This document shows, in pieces, positions 16,019 through 23,225 of a DNA stretch of 36,861 nucleotides. The translations under genes and the position numbers were made by a program. The stretch's first letter is position 1; every line of letters begins with the position of its first letter. Source of the stretch: an uncultured Sutterella sp. (GTDB lineage: Bacteria > Pseudomonadota > Gammaproteobacteria > Burkholderiales > Burkholderiaceae_F); the NCBI GenBank assembly GCA_900553105.1, contig USCE01000004.1:1-36861 (forward strand), in the 5' to 3' direction. Under the pieces are notes generated by a model. The model was not told where the DNA came from, made no database searches, and worked only from the letters and a program-made list of their open reading frames with translations.

Positions 16019-16197
16019 AACAAAAACCTCGAGAAACAATTTTCTAAATTTTAGTCGAATGTCCTTAAAGATTGCGTTCTGAAACTAAAATTTAAACCAA
16101 ACGGTGGTCTTTAATTTGTGCAACAGCGTGCAAAAGCGTGTAACCTGAAAAGAAAACTTTAAACCCCTCCCCACGATTTTTTGAGGAGAGAAATGCC

Positions 16198-16821
16198 ATG
16201 ACAAATCGACGACTTTTCTTAGGTGCTGCACTGGCTTCTTTTGCCTTGGTAGCGTGCGATTCTAAAACAGAAACGTTGCAACCTAAGTATCAAACGCCCT
16301 CATCAGCGTATCAAAAAAATATGCCGGAAGTGCCCACTGATTGGGATGCAGAGCGTATGTATACCGAATTTATGGAAAGCGCCGAAGGAGTGCATTTCCC
16401 AGGGCCGGCAGGCCGCCCCATGGCCTTTATCGTTTTTGATACGCAGTGTTCATACTGTTTGCGTTTGCTCGATCAAACGATGCCATTGAAGGATAAAATC
16501 GATTTCGTTTGGGTGCCCGTTGCTGTCTTAAATCCTCACAGCGAACCGCAAGGTGCTGCTATTTTGTCGAGCTTAAATCGCGTCGAGATGTTTGAGCGGC
16601 ATCATGCTCAGTTTTCCAATCAGCCTGTGCGTGGCATTGATACGGAAAATATGATCATTCCGTTTGACAAGCGGCAAGCCGTTTGGACAAATACTCGCAT
16701 TTTTAGACTGACCGGCGGGCGTGAGGTGCCGTTTGGTGTCATGAAGGACAAAGACGGTAATTTCCATCCTATTCTTTCCGGGATGAAGACAACAGACATT
16801 GAAAAACTGTTCGATCTTTAA
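16198..16821 (+). CDS. Thioredoxin-fold (DsbC/DsbG-like) lipoprotein
   Basis: A 207-residue protein starting MTNRRLFLGAALASFALVAC, with a lipobox LVAC (Cys20) and a twin-arginine pattern NRRLFLG in front of the hydrophobic core, so it is probably a lipidated envelope protein and possibly a Tat substrate. A CSYC motif (Cys84, Cys87) in FIVFDTQCSYC and the later segment TGGREVPFGVM indicate a thioredoxin fold of the DsbC/DsbG branch. The likely role is periplasmic disulfide isomerisation or reduction. The N-terminal dimerisation region of true DsbC is reduced. GAGGAGAG precedes the ATG. It is followed by a strong terminator, so it is monocistronic. Confidence 0.82.
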   Translation: MTNRRLFLGAALASFALVACDSKTETLQPKYQTPSSAYQKNMPEVPTDWDAERMYTEFMESAEGVHFPGPAGRPMAFIVFDTQCSYCLRLLDQTMPLKDKIDFVWVPVAVLNPHSEPQGAAILSSLNRVEMFERHHAQFSNQPVRGIDTENMIIPFDKRQAVWTNTRIFRLTGGREVPFGVMKDKDGNFHPILSGMKTTDIEKLFDL

Positions 16822-16842
16822 GATTCAGATTGTCAACACTTC

Positions 16843-16885
16843 AATGGCCGATGAGAGGATTTAACCGTATCGTCGGCCATTTTTT
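16843..16885 (+). terminator. Terminator after the DsbC-like gene
   Basis: AATGGCCGA (16843-16851) pairs with TCGGCCATT (16873-16881), followed by TTTT. The loop is 21 bases long. Confidence 0.8.
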
Positions 16886-16982
16886 GTCAAATTTGTGACC
16901 GTCTGCAACGTTAAGAGAATCAGACAAAATTTTGGATATCTTGAGATAAAAGCCGAGCGTTGGTGTTGCTATAAATAGATAA

Positions 16983-16998
16983 CAAAGTAATCACTTTG
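16983..16998. promoter_or_regulatory. Palindrome between promoter and start of the flavodoxin gene
   Basis: CAAAGTAATCACTTTG is an inverted repeat of two perfect 6-base arms around AATC. It sits 12 bases before the flavodoxin ATG and downstream of a TATAAA at 16970-16975, a position suited to an operator for a dimeric repressor or a short hairpin near the ribosome-binding site. Confidence 0.4.
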
Positions 16999-17009
16999 CG
17001 AGGTTTGTG

Positions 17010-17618
17010 ATGAGTAGCTTAAAGAAAAATTCTCAATTAATTTCCAGACGCGCCACCTTGAAAGCTACGGCGACTGCTTTACTGACGGCCATGGCGGGAG
17101 CTCCTGTCTTAGCTCAAGCTCAAACTCAAACAGCCGGATCAAATAAGGTGCTCATTGTGTATTTCTCAAAGACGGGAAATACTCGTACTATTGCCCAAGA
17201 GATTCATCGTGTTATCGGTGGCGACATTTTTGAAGTCCGCACTGCTCAGCCGTATCCGGAGTCGTATCGAGCAACGGTTGATATTGCCCGTAAGGAGCAA
17301 GATGAGAACGCTAGACCGGTACTTGTAGCCGATATGGATTCGTTAGCTCAATACGATACGATTTTTATCGGTTATCCCAACTGGTGGGGCACGCTACCGA
17401 TGGCCATGTTCACGTTCTTGGAAAGCAAAGATTTTAACGGCAAAACCGTTGTGCCGTTTTGTACGCATGAAGGCAGCGGTTTGGGACGAGGCCCGAATGA
17501 TTTAAGACGGAGGTGTGCCGACGCAACGTTACTTGACGGTTTGGCAGTACGAGGTTCTCGCGCAAGTCGTGCTCAGGAAGACGTGAGCGATTGGCTTAAG
17601 GCGTTGAAGTTCATTTAA
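17010..17618 (+). CDS. Tat-exported flavodoxin
   Basis: A 202-residue flavodoxin-like FMN protein. The N-terminus has a twin-arginine signal (SRRATLK at about residue 13, then a hydrophobic core ending APVLAQA), which fits export of a protein that binds its flavin in the cytoplasm before translocation. The mature part has the FMN phosphate loop YFSKTGNTRTIA, the isoalloxazine region GYPNWWGTLPMAMFTFLE and FCTHEGSGLGRG. It is probably a periplasmic one- or two-electron carrier or small-molecule reductase. The ATG at 17010 follows CGAGGTTTGTG. The next gene, an integral membrane protein, is 24 bases downstream and may pass electrons to it. Confidence 0.88.
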   Translation: MSSLKKNSQLISRRATLKATATALLTAMAGAPVLAQAQTQTAGSNKVLIVYFSKTGNTRTIAQEIHRVIGGDIFEVRTAQPYPESYRATVDIARKEQDENARPVLVADMDSLAQYDTIFIGYPNWWGTLPMAMFTFLESKDFNGKTVVPFCTHEGSGLGRGPNDLRRRCADATLLDGLAVRGSRASRAQEDVSDWLKALKFI

Positions 17619-17642
17619 TTCATGCCTACAAGGAAGGGCAAA

Positions 17643-18302
17643 ATGTTTGTTCGATTGATACATTATTTGTTGATGGAAGCACTCATTTTGCTTTCCTTTG
17701 CATTCGGATTGACAGGACCTGAGTGGCATGAATTGGCGGGGTTGGGATTTATTGCCGTTGCCGTGTCGCATTCAGTGCTCAATCGCTGGTGGTTTCAAAT
17801 GATCATCAACGGACGTGCCATTATTCAACCTGCCGTTCAAGTAACAAATGCATTACTTTTGATCGCAACCGTTGTGATGCTTGTCACCGGTCTGATGCAA
17901 TCGCATTTGTTGAGTGCTTTAGCCGATCAAAGTGCAGGGCTTAATTTGCGTCGTTATCACACGATTGCTGCGTATTGGATGTTTGTTTTGTCAGCTTGGC
18001 ATATCGGGCTTCATGCCTTGGTTTGGGTAGCGCTTAAAAATCGGTTGTTGTCTGACAAGCCTGTTATCGCTTCGATCATTAACGCAGCTTTGTGGCCAAC
18101 GCTGACAGTGGTGTCACTTTATGGTGTATTTTTTGTATTCATCCGCGACTTCGTTCATAAGCTTTTGGGTTTGTCTACATTTGATTTTTGGGACTTTCAG
18201 AGTGCTCCGGTCGGCTTTTTTATCGGCTATATCAGTACGGCTGTTTTTATTGCTGTGTTGCCGACACTATGGTTTAAAGCTAAAACTCAGTGGTTAAATT
18301 GA
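17643..18302 (+). CDS. DUF4405-like multi-spanning membrane protein, putative b-type cytochrome
   Basis: A 219-residue inner-membrane protein with about five to six hydrophobic segments (LLMEALILLSFAFGLTG, LGFIAVAVSHSVLN, NALLLIATVVMLVTGLM, IAAYWMFVLSAWHIGLHALVW, TLTVVSLYGVFFVFI, FFIGYISTAVFIAVLPTLW). His residues in helices and at their ends (SHSVLNRWW; RRYHTIAAY; WHIGLHALVW) resemble haem-ligating pairs of cytochrome b561/DUF4405-type proteins. AAGGAAGG lies before the ATG at 17643, better than the ATG at 17622. Position directly after an exported flavodoxin suggests transfer of quinol electrons across the membrane to the flavodoxin. This is inference; no haem has been shown. Confidence 0.75.
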   Translation: MFVRLIHYLLMEALILLSFAFGLTGPEWHELAGLGFIAVAVSHSVLNRWWFQMIINGRAIIQPAVQVTNALLLIATVVMLVTGLMQSHLLSALADQSAGLNLRRYHTIAAYWMFVLSAWHIGLHALVWVALKNRLLSDKPVIASIINAALWPTLTVVSLYGVFFVFIRDFVHKLLGLSTFDFWDFQSAPVGFFIGYISTAVFIAVLPTLWFKAKTQWLN

Positions 18303-18325
18303 TGTCAATTTTTCAGGAGAATATT

Positions 18326-19024
18326 ATGCAAAGTTCTTTGCCGCATGTAACTTGTCACATGATGGTTTCGATTGACGGCAAAATCGATGGCGATTTCATT
18401 GAGTCACCGGCTAACGCTCATATCGCTCGGTATTATGATGATGAGCTTTTTAAGCTTGGTACGGCTTGGGGAAACGGTAGCACCACTCACAAGATGTATT
18501 TTTCCGATGACTCGGTGGACTTAAGTCGATATCGGGGGCAAGCAGTTTTGCGCGAAGATAAAACATTTGAGGCAACGGGGCCTTTTTGCGTGACTTTTGA
18601 TACGCACGGCATTGTTTTTTGGCCTCAAAATACCAATGAGTACCCCGAAGGAGTACACAATCGAGTCATTGAAATTGTGACGCAAAGCGTATCGGACGAG
18701 TTTATTGCGTATTTGGATGATAAAAAAATTCCACGAATTTTTGCCGGGACCGACTCAATCGATCTTAGTCTTGCTTTAAGCAAATTAAAAGTGCTTTTCG
18801 GAGTACAACAATTCGTAATCACTGGTGGGGCAAAAATTAACGGAGCATTTTTCCAAGCTGGGTTAGTGGATGCTGTCTCGCTAGTTATTGCGCCAAGTAT
18901 TGATGGGTCGAAAGAGCACAAAACCATTGCAGAACTGATGACTCAAAGCTCAACGTCTTGGAAACTGAAGGCATCAACGGCAGTCGATGCCGGTTTGCAT
19001 CTCATTTGGCAGAAGGTTTGTTAA
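18326..19024 (+). CDS. RibD C-terminal / dihydrofolate-reductase-fold oxidoreductase
   Basis: A 232-residue cytoplasmic protein of the RibD_C superfamily, with the N-terminal signature HVTCHMMVSIDGKIDGDF, the central block KIPRIFAGTDSIDLSLALSKL, VQQFVITGGAKINGAFFQAGLVDAVSLVIAPSIDG and the closing GLHLIWQK. Fold relatives reduce pyrimidines or other small substrates with NADPH, and stand-alone members are mostly uncharacterised. It lacks a deaminase domain, so it is not a second RibD. The ATG at 18326 follows CAGGAGAATATT. It is third in the flavodoxin operon and is followed by a strong hairpin. Confidence 0.85.
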   Translation: MQSSLPHVTCHMMVSIDGKIDGDFIESPANAHIARYYDDELFKLGTAWGNGSTTHKMYFSDDSVDLSRYRGQAVLREDKTFEATGPFCVTFDTHGIVFWPQNTNEYPEGVHNRVIEIVTQSVSDEFIAYLDDKKIPRIFAGTDSIDLSLALSKLKVLFGVQQFVITGGAKINGAFFQAGLVDAVSLVIAPSIDGSKEHKTIAELMTQSSTSWKLKASTAVDAGLHLIWQKVC

Positions 19025-19071
19025 GTCGTTTTGTTGATATTCCGATTTTATGGTCAACAGATGTCGGTAAC

Positions 19072-19100
19072 GAGACACGGGCTGACTTAGCCCGTGTCTC
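19072..19100 (+). terminator. Perfect 12-bp stem-loop after the RibD_C gene
   Basis: GAGACACGGGCT (19072-19083) and AGCCCGTGTCTC (19089-19100) with a 5-base loop. There is no T-run, but the strong stem about 50 bases after the stop fits the 3' end of the flavodoxin operon. It marks the left limit of the aldo/keto reductase remnant. Confidence 0.65.
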
Positions 19101-19434
19101 AGAGACCGATCTTCATCATAATCTTGGTACTACACACATTAGTGGTTTAACCTCAGCTCAATTAGCTTTGGCTTGGATGCTTAAGAAACACGATTGGATC
19201 GTGCCGATTCCCAGTGCGATTAAGTCTGTGTACCTATACGAAAATTTAGAGTCGACACAACTCAAACTGAGTGCTGAACAAATGAGGATGTTGGAAAATG
19301 CCGTAAATGGCATTGAAATTGCAGGAGAGCGCTATCCGGCCAAAGAGCAACGTCAAGTGCTTGGTGAAGAGCGCAATCCGCAGATCCCACTATACGGGCT
19401 CGCCGTGATTGGCTCAGGCCCGTATGGTTTATGA
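19101..19434 (+). pseudogene. 3' remnant of an aldo/keto reductase gene
   Basis: The frame ending at the TGA at 19432-19434 encodes the C-terminal third of an aldo/keto reductase: GLTSAQLALAWML, VPIPSAIKSVYLYENLESTQLKLS and NGIEIAGERYP correspond to the NADPH-binding end of the family. The catalytic Tyr, Lys, Asp and His and the first two thirds of the barrel are absent, replaced upstream by the hairpin and the RibD_C gene. No ribosome-binding site or start belongs to it. It is best read as a 5'-truncated relic, suggesting the flavodoxin operon once carried an intact reductase here. Confidence 0.8.
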
Positions 19435-19437
19435 GAA

Positions 19438-20793
19438 TTAACGATTGTGATAGTCGTCGATCGGAATGTATTTCAATTCTTGAGTGTCTCTAAACACTTT
19501 TGGTGCGGGCAAGTCCGGCATGATATCCGGTAATTTGGCGTCGGATTTTCCTAAAAGGTTTTTAAGTTTTTCCTCATCGAGTTCGCCGCACCACTTGCCA
19601 ACCACGATTGTGGCAATGCCGTTGCCGATGATGTTGGTTAAAGCGCGCGCTTCTGACATAAAGCGGTCAATGCCCAAAATGAGTGCCAGACCGGCAACTG
19701 GCACATGGCCTACGGCAGAAAGAGTTGCTGCCAAAACAATAAAGCCGGAACCGGTCACGCCGGCCGCACCTTTACTTGTCAGAAGCAAGACACCTAAAAG
19801 CGTAAGCTCTTGCATCAGCGTCATTTCAACGTCACAAGCTTGAGCGATAAAGACGGCGGCCATTGTCAGATAAATCGCCGTGCCGTCTAAGTTAAAGGAG
19901 TAACCGGTGGGAACCACGAGTCCTACGACAGACTTGCTGACGCCGGCTTTTTCGAGTTTGTCCATGAGTTTCGGGAGAGCAGACTCTGACGAAGAGGTTC
20001 CTAACACAATCAGCAATTCTTCTTTGATGTAGCAGATATATTTCCAGACAGAAAAACCGGCCCATCGGCAGATTGCGCCGAGCACGACAAAAATAAAGAG
20101 TAAGCAGGTTAGGTAAAAAGTGGCCATAAGCTCGGCCAATGGCAATAAAGAGCCGACTCCGTATTTGCCGATGGTAAATGCCATAGCGCCGAACGCACCG
20201 ATCGGCGCTACACGCATGATCATGTTGACGATTTGGAAAAGAATATGAGAGCTCTTTTCGATGACGTCAAATATGAGCGTGCCACGACCGCCGAATTTAT
20301 GCAGTGCAATACCGAATAAGATCGAGAAAAAGAGCACTTGCAAAATGTTGCCCGAGGCAAAAGCTCCCACGACCGTATCCGGAATGATATGCATCAAAAA
20401 CTCTGCCGTGGATTCCATTTTGCCGCCGTTTGTATAGGCTGAGACGGCACCGGCATCGAGCGAGGTCGCGTCAATGTGCATGCCGCGGCCCGGTCCGAAC
20501 CAGTTCACCAGCACGAGTCCCACGATCAATGCGATGGTGCTGACGATCTCAAAGTACAGGACGGCCAAGCCGCCAGTTTTGCCCACGGTCTTCATGTCCT
20601 CCATGCCGGCAATGCCGACCACGACCGTGCAGAAAATCACCGGAGCGATGATCATTTTGATTAATTTGATGAAGCCATCGCCCAGGGGTTTCATCGAGGC
20701 TCCGAGTTCGGGATAGAAGTAGCCAAGAAGTACGCCGACAATGATGGCGCAGATGACTTGGAAATACAGAACCGTGTAGATAGGTTTTTTCAT
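19438..20793 (-). CDS. dctA: C4-dicarboxylate:cation symporter DctA, copy 1
   Basis: An inner-membrane carrier that imports succinate, fumarate and malate with protons or sodium (DAACS family). The 451-residue product has the family features: early helices (VICAIIVGVLLGYFYP, LIKMIIAPVIFCTVVVGI), the serine-rich motif LGTSSSESALPKL, and the NLDGTAIY and SKGAAGVTGSGFIVL segments of the transport core, ending with GIDRFMSEARALTN. The start at 20793 has only a weak GGACGG upstream. It is about 90 percent identical in protein (43 differences by eye) to the neighbouring copy, with many more silent changes. Confidence 0.96.
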   Translation of the reverse strand: MKKPIYTVLYFQVICAIIVGVLLGYFYPELGASMKPLGDGFIKLIKMIIAPVIFCTVVVGIAGMEDMKTVGKTGGLAVLYFEIVSTIALIVGLVLVNWFGPGRGMHIDATSLDAGAVSAYTNGGKMESTAEFLMHIIPDTVVGAFASGNILQVLFFSILFGIALHKFGGRGTLIFDVIEKSSHILFQIVNMIMRVAPIGAFGAMAFTIGKYGVGSLLPLAELMATFYLTCLLFIFVVLGAICRWAGFSVWKYICYIKEELLIVLGTSSSESALPKLMDKLEKAGVSKSVVGLVVPTGYSFNLDGTAIYLTMAAVFIAQACDVEMTLMQELTLLGVLLLTSKGAAGVTGSGFIVLAATLSAVGHVPVAGLALILGIDRFMSEARALTNIIGNGIATIVVGKWCGELDEEKLKNLLGKSDAKLPDIMPDLPAPKVFRDTQELKYIPIDDYHNR

Positions 20794-20963
20794 CGTGTCC
20801 GTCCATAAAAAAAGGGCGGGCAGCTGCGATCACTTCTTGTGGTATAGAGAGATCTGGCCCACGTTTTTAGAATAATTGGTGTGTGTCGCGTGGGTGCGCG
20901 CGCACATCAGCTCCAACATTTTACTGAAAATCTCAGGGTAAACCAGAGGTATTTCAAAAGAAC

Positions 20964-20982
20964 GGCCACCTCAAAGGTGGCC
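20964..20982 (-). terminator. Terminator between the two dctA genes
   Basis: GGCCACCT (20964-20971) pairs with AGGTGGCC (20975-20982) over a 3-base loop. Read leftward it is followed by GTTCTTTTG. It lies about 22 bases past the stop of dctA copy 2, so the two copies are probably separate transcription units. Confidence 0.75.
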
Positions 20983-21004
20983 GAAGGCAATAGTTGGCTT
21001 TGGG

Positions 21005-22360
21005 CTATCGATTTTGATAATCATCGATTGGAATGTACTTCAGTTCATGCGTATCGCGGAAAACTTTGGGGGCCGGCAAATCCGGCATTTTGTCCGGTAA
21101 CGTCGCGGTGGATTTGCCAAGCAGGTGATGAAGCTTTTCTTGATTGAGTTCACCACACCACTTGCCCACTACGATTGTGGCAATGCCGTTACCGATGATG
21201 TTTGTCAAGGCGCGGGCTTCGGACATGAAGCGATCAATGCCTAAAATTAGTGCCAGACCGGCAACCGGCACGTGGCCGACGGCCGACAGCGTTGCGGCTA
21301 ATACGATAAAGCCCGAACCGGTTACGCCCGCAGCTCCTTTGCTCGTTAAAAGCAACACGGCAAGAAGCGTCAACTCTTGAGTCAAAGTCATATTGACATC
21401 GCAGGCTTGAGCAATAAAAACAGATGCCATTGTCAAATAAATAGCCGTGCCGTCCAGATTAAACGAGTAGCCAGTCGGTACCACAAGGCCGACAACGGAT
21501 TTGCTCACGCCGGCGTTTTCCAATTTTTCCATCAATTTCGGCAATGCTGACTCAGAAGACGAGGTACCGAGTACGATCAGCAACTCTTCTTTGATGTAAC
21601 AGATGTATTTCCAAACGGAAAAACCGGCATAGTGGCAAATGGAGCCTAAGACGACAAAGATAAAGATTAGGCACGTCAGGTAGAACGTCCCCATTAGTTC
21701 TGCCAGCGGCAATAGGGATCCGACGCCGTATTTGCCGATCGTAAAGGCCATCGCACCGAAGGCACCGACCGGTGCCACTCGCATGATCATGTTGACGATC
21801 TGAAAGAGGATGTGTGAGCTTTTTTCGATCATGTCAAACACAAGCGTGCCGCGACCGCCGAACTTGTGCAATGCGATGCCGAATAAAATGGAGAAAAAGA
21901 GCACTTGAAGAATATTGCCCGTTGCAAAAGCACCCACGACCGTGTCGGGGATGACGTGCAGTAAAAAGTCTGCCGTACTGCCGAGTTTGTCACCGGTGGT
22001 GTAGATGGAAACGGCACCGGTATCAAGGGTAGCGGGATCAACGTGCATGCCACGGCCTGGCCCGAACCAGTTTACGAGCACAAGGCCCACGATGAGTGCG
22101 ATGGTACTGACCACTTCAAAATACAAAACGGCCAGCCCGCCCGTTTTACCGACCTTTTTCATGTCCTCCATGCCGGCAATGCCGACTACGACCGTGCAGA
22201 AAATCACCGGAGCAATGATCATTTTGATCAATTTGATGAAACCGTCTCCGAATGGTTTCATCGAAGCGCCCACTTCAGGGTAAAAGTAGCCGAGTAGAAC
22301 TCCTATAATAATGGCGCAAATGACTTGAAAGTACAGAACTTTGTAAATCGGTTTCTTCAT
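21005..22360 (-). CDS. dctA: C4-dicarboxylate:cation symporter DctA, copy 2
   Basis: A full 451-residue paralogue of the downstream dctA with the same core motifs (LGTSSSESALPKL, NLDGTAIYLTMA, SKGAAGVTGSG). Differences cluster in the loop near residues 107-137 and in the C-terminal tail (ELNQEKLHHLLGKSTA against ELDEEKLKNLLGKSDA), while the transport core is almost unchanged. The ATG at 22360 is well supported by GAAAGGATTGATC; an in-frame start five codons upstream overlaps that site. Paired dctA genes with separate leaders suggest different regulation or kinetics. Confidence 0.96.
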   Translation of the reverse strand: MKKPIYKVLYFQVICAIIIGVLLGYFYPEVGASMKPFGDGFIKLIKMIIAPVIFCTVVVGIAGMEDMKKVGKTGGLAVLYFEVVSTIALIVGLVLVNWFGPGRGMHVDPATLDTGAVSIYTTGDKLGSTADFLLHVIPDTVVGAFATGNILQVLFFSILFGIALHKFGGRGTLVFDMIEKSSHILFQIVNMIMRVAPVGAFGAMAFTIGKYGVGSLLPLAELMGTFYLTCLIFIFVVLGSICHYAGFSVWKYICYIKEELLIVLGTSSSESALPKLMEKLENAGVSKSVVGLVVPTGYSFNLDGTAIYLTMASVFIAQACDVNMTLTQELTLLAVLLLTSKGAAGVTGSGFIVLAATLSAVGHVPVAGLALILGIDRFMSEARALTNIIGNGIATIVVGKWCGELNQEKLHHLLGKSTATLPDKMPDLPAPKVFRDTHELKYIPIDDYQNR

Positions 22361-22523
22361 GATCAATCCTTTCAAAATCTCTTGGATGTGCTAACGATGT
22401 GTTTGGTGTATTAGGGTTAACACGAACCTTCGACTATTTTTGTGCCTATTGAAAGACTGACGCAATCAGACAGAATGCTTAGGCTAGGATTTTTGTCTTA
22501 GGAATTGCGCGTTTTTGAGAAAG

Positions 22524-23150
22524 CTACTGGAGAGTTTCGATTAACACGGCCCCTGAGCTTATTTCCGTTAAGGCGTGCGTGAGTGCTTGAAGTTGCGTGT
22601 CGGGGACTTCCAATTGAAAGACAGCATCCATGCCGAAATCTTTGTCAGCGATGATGCAGCGGTGATCGTCAAAGAGTCTTAAGGCTTGATTGACAAATCG
22701 ATGCTCAAGCGTCACTTCGATCGAAGTTGCGGGGACCTTGACAGTCACAGGTAGTGTCTCAAGCGCGAGTTTGACAGAGCCTTGGTAGGCGCGAACCAGT
22801 CCTCCAGTACCAAGCAGTATGCCGCCGAAGTAGCGAGTGACAACTGCGGCAATTTCTCCAACACCGCAGTGAAGTAAAACCGTGAGCATGGGGCGACCGG
22901 CAGTTCCCTTAGGTTCACCGTCATCACTAGCTCCGACTTGAGCTGTACTGGCGGGCTCGGCTGCTTGAAATGCCCAGCAATTGTGCGTAGCCTGAGGATG
23001 TTCGGCGCGCACTGAATCAATAAATGCTTTGGCCTCTTGAGGATTTCTCACACGTGCAATGGTCGTGATAAAGCGCGAGCGGTGAATGATTTGCCCGACT
23101 TGATGTGTTTGACCGGGTTTGAGATCCGGGACTGTGTAGCTTTGTGCCAT
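22524..23150 (-). CDS. yigZ: YigZ/IMPACT family protein
   Basis: A 208-residue two-domain protein of the UPF0029/IMPACT family. The N-terminal domain shows RSRFITTIARV, ATHNCWAF, DDGEPKGTAGRPML and VVTRYFGGILLGTGGLVRAY. The C-terminal ferredoxin-like domain contains VNQALRLFDDHRC. The biochemical role is not settled; eukaryotic IMPACT modulates Gcn1/Gcn2, and bacterial members are conserved but dispensable. AAAGGCT precedes the ATG. It is downstream of groEL but separated from it by a terminator. Confidence 0.93.
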   Translation of the reverse strand: MAQSYTVPDLKPGQTHQVGQIIHRSRFITTIARVRNPQEAKAFIDSVRAEHPQATHNCWAFQAAEPASTAQVGASDDGEPKGTAGRPMLTVLLHCGVGEIAAVVTRYFGGILLGTGGLVRAYQGSVKLALETLPVTVKVPATSIEVTLEHRFVNQALRLFDDHRCIIADKDFGMDAVFQLEVPDTQLQALTHALTEISSGAVLIETLQ

Positions 23151-23167
23151 AGCCTTTGAGATTAACG

Positions 23168-23200
23168 AAAAAGCGGCTTTCGATCAATGCCGAAAGCCGC
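23168..23200 (-). terminator. Terminator of the groESL operon
   Basis: GCGGCTTTCG (23173-23182) pairs with CGAAAGCCGC (23191-23200). Read leftward the stem is followed by TTTTT (23172-23168). It lies 26 bases after the groEL stop. Confidence 0.9.
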
Positions 23201-23225
23201 CTCAATTATACGGTTAAAGAACCGA

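Noticed and set aside
18326..19024. A second RibD
   Set aside because: It has only the reductase-type fold with no deaminase domain and lies outside the rib operon.
18958..19434. A complete new gene starting inside the RibD_C gene and ending with the reductase remnant
   Set aside because: The first part is only the RibD_C gene read in another frame and the middle is a hairpin. Only the last 100 or so codons show homology, so it is a relic.
19438..22360. Assembly duplication of a single dctA
   Set aside because: The copies differ at about 43 residues and at many silent sites, and have different leaders, so both are real.
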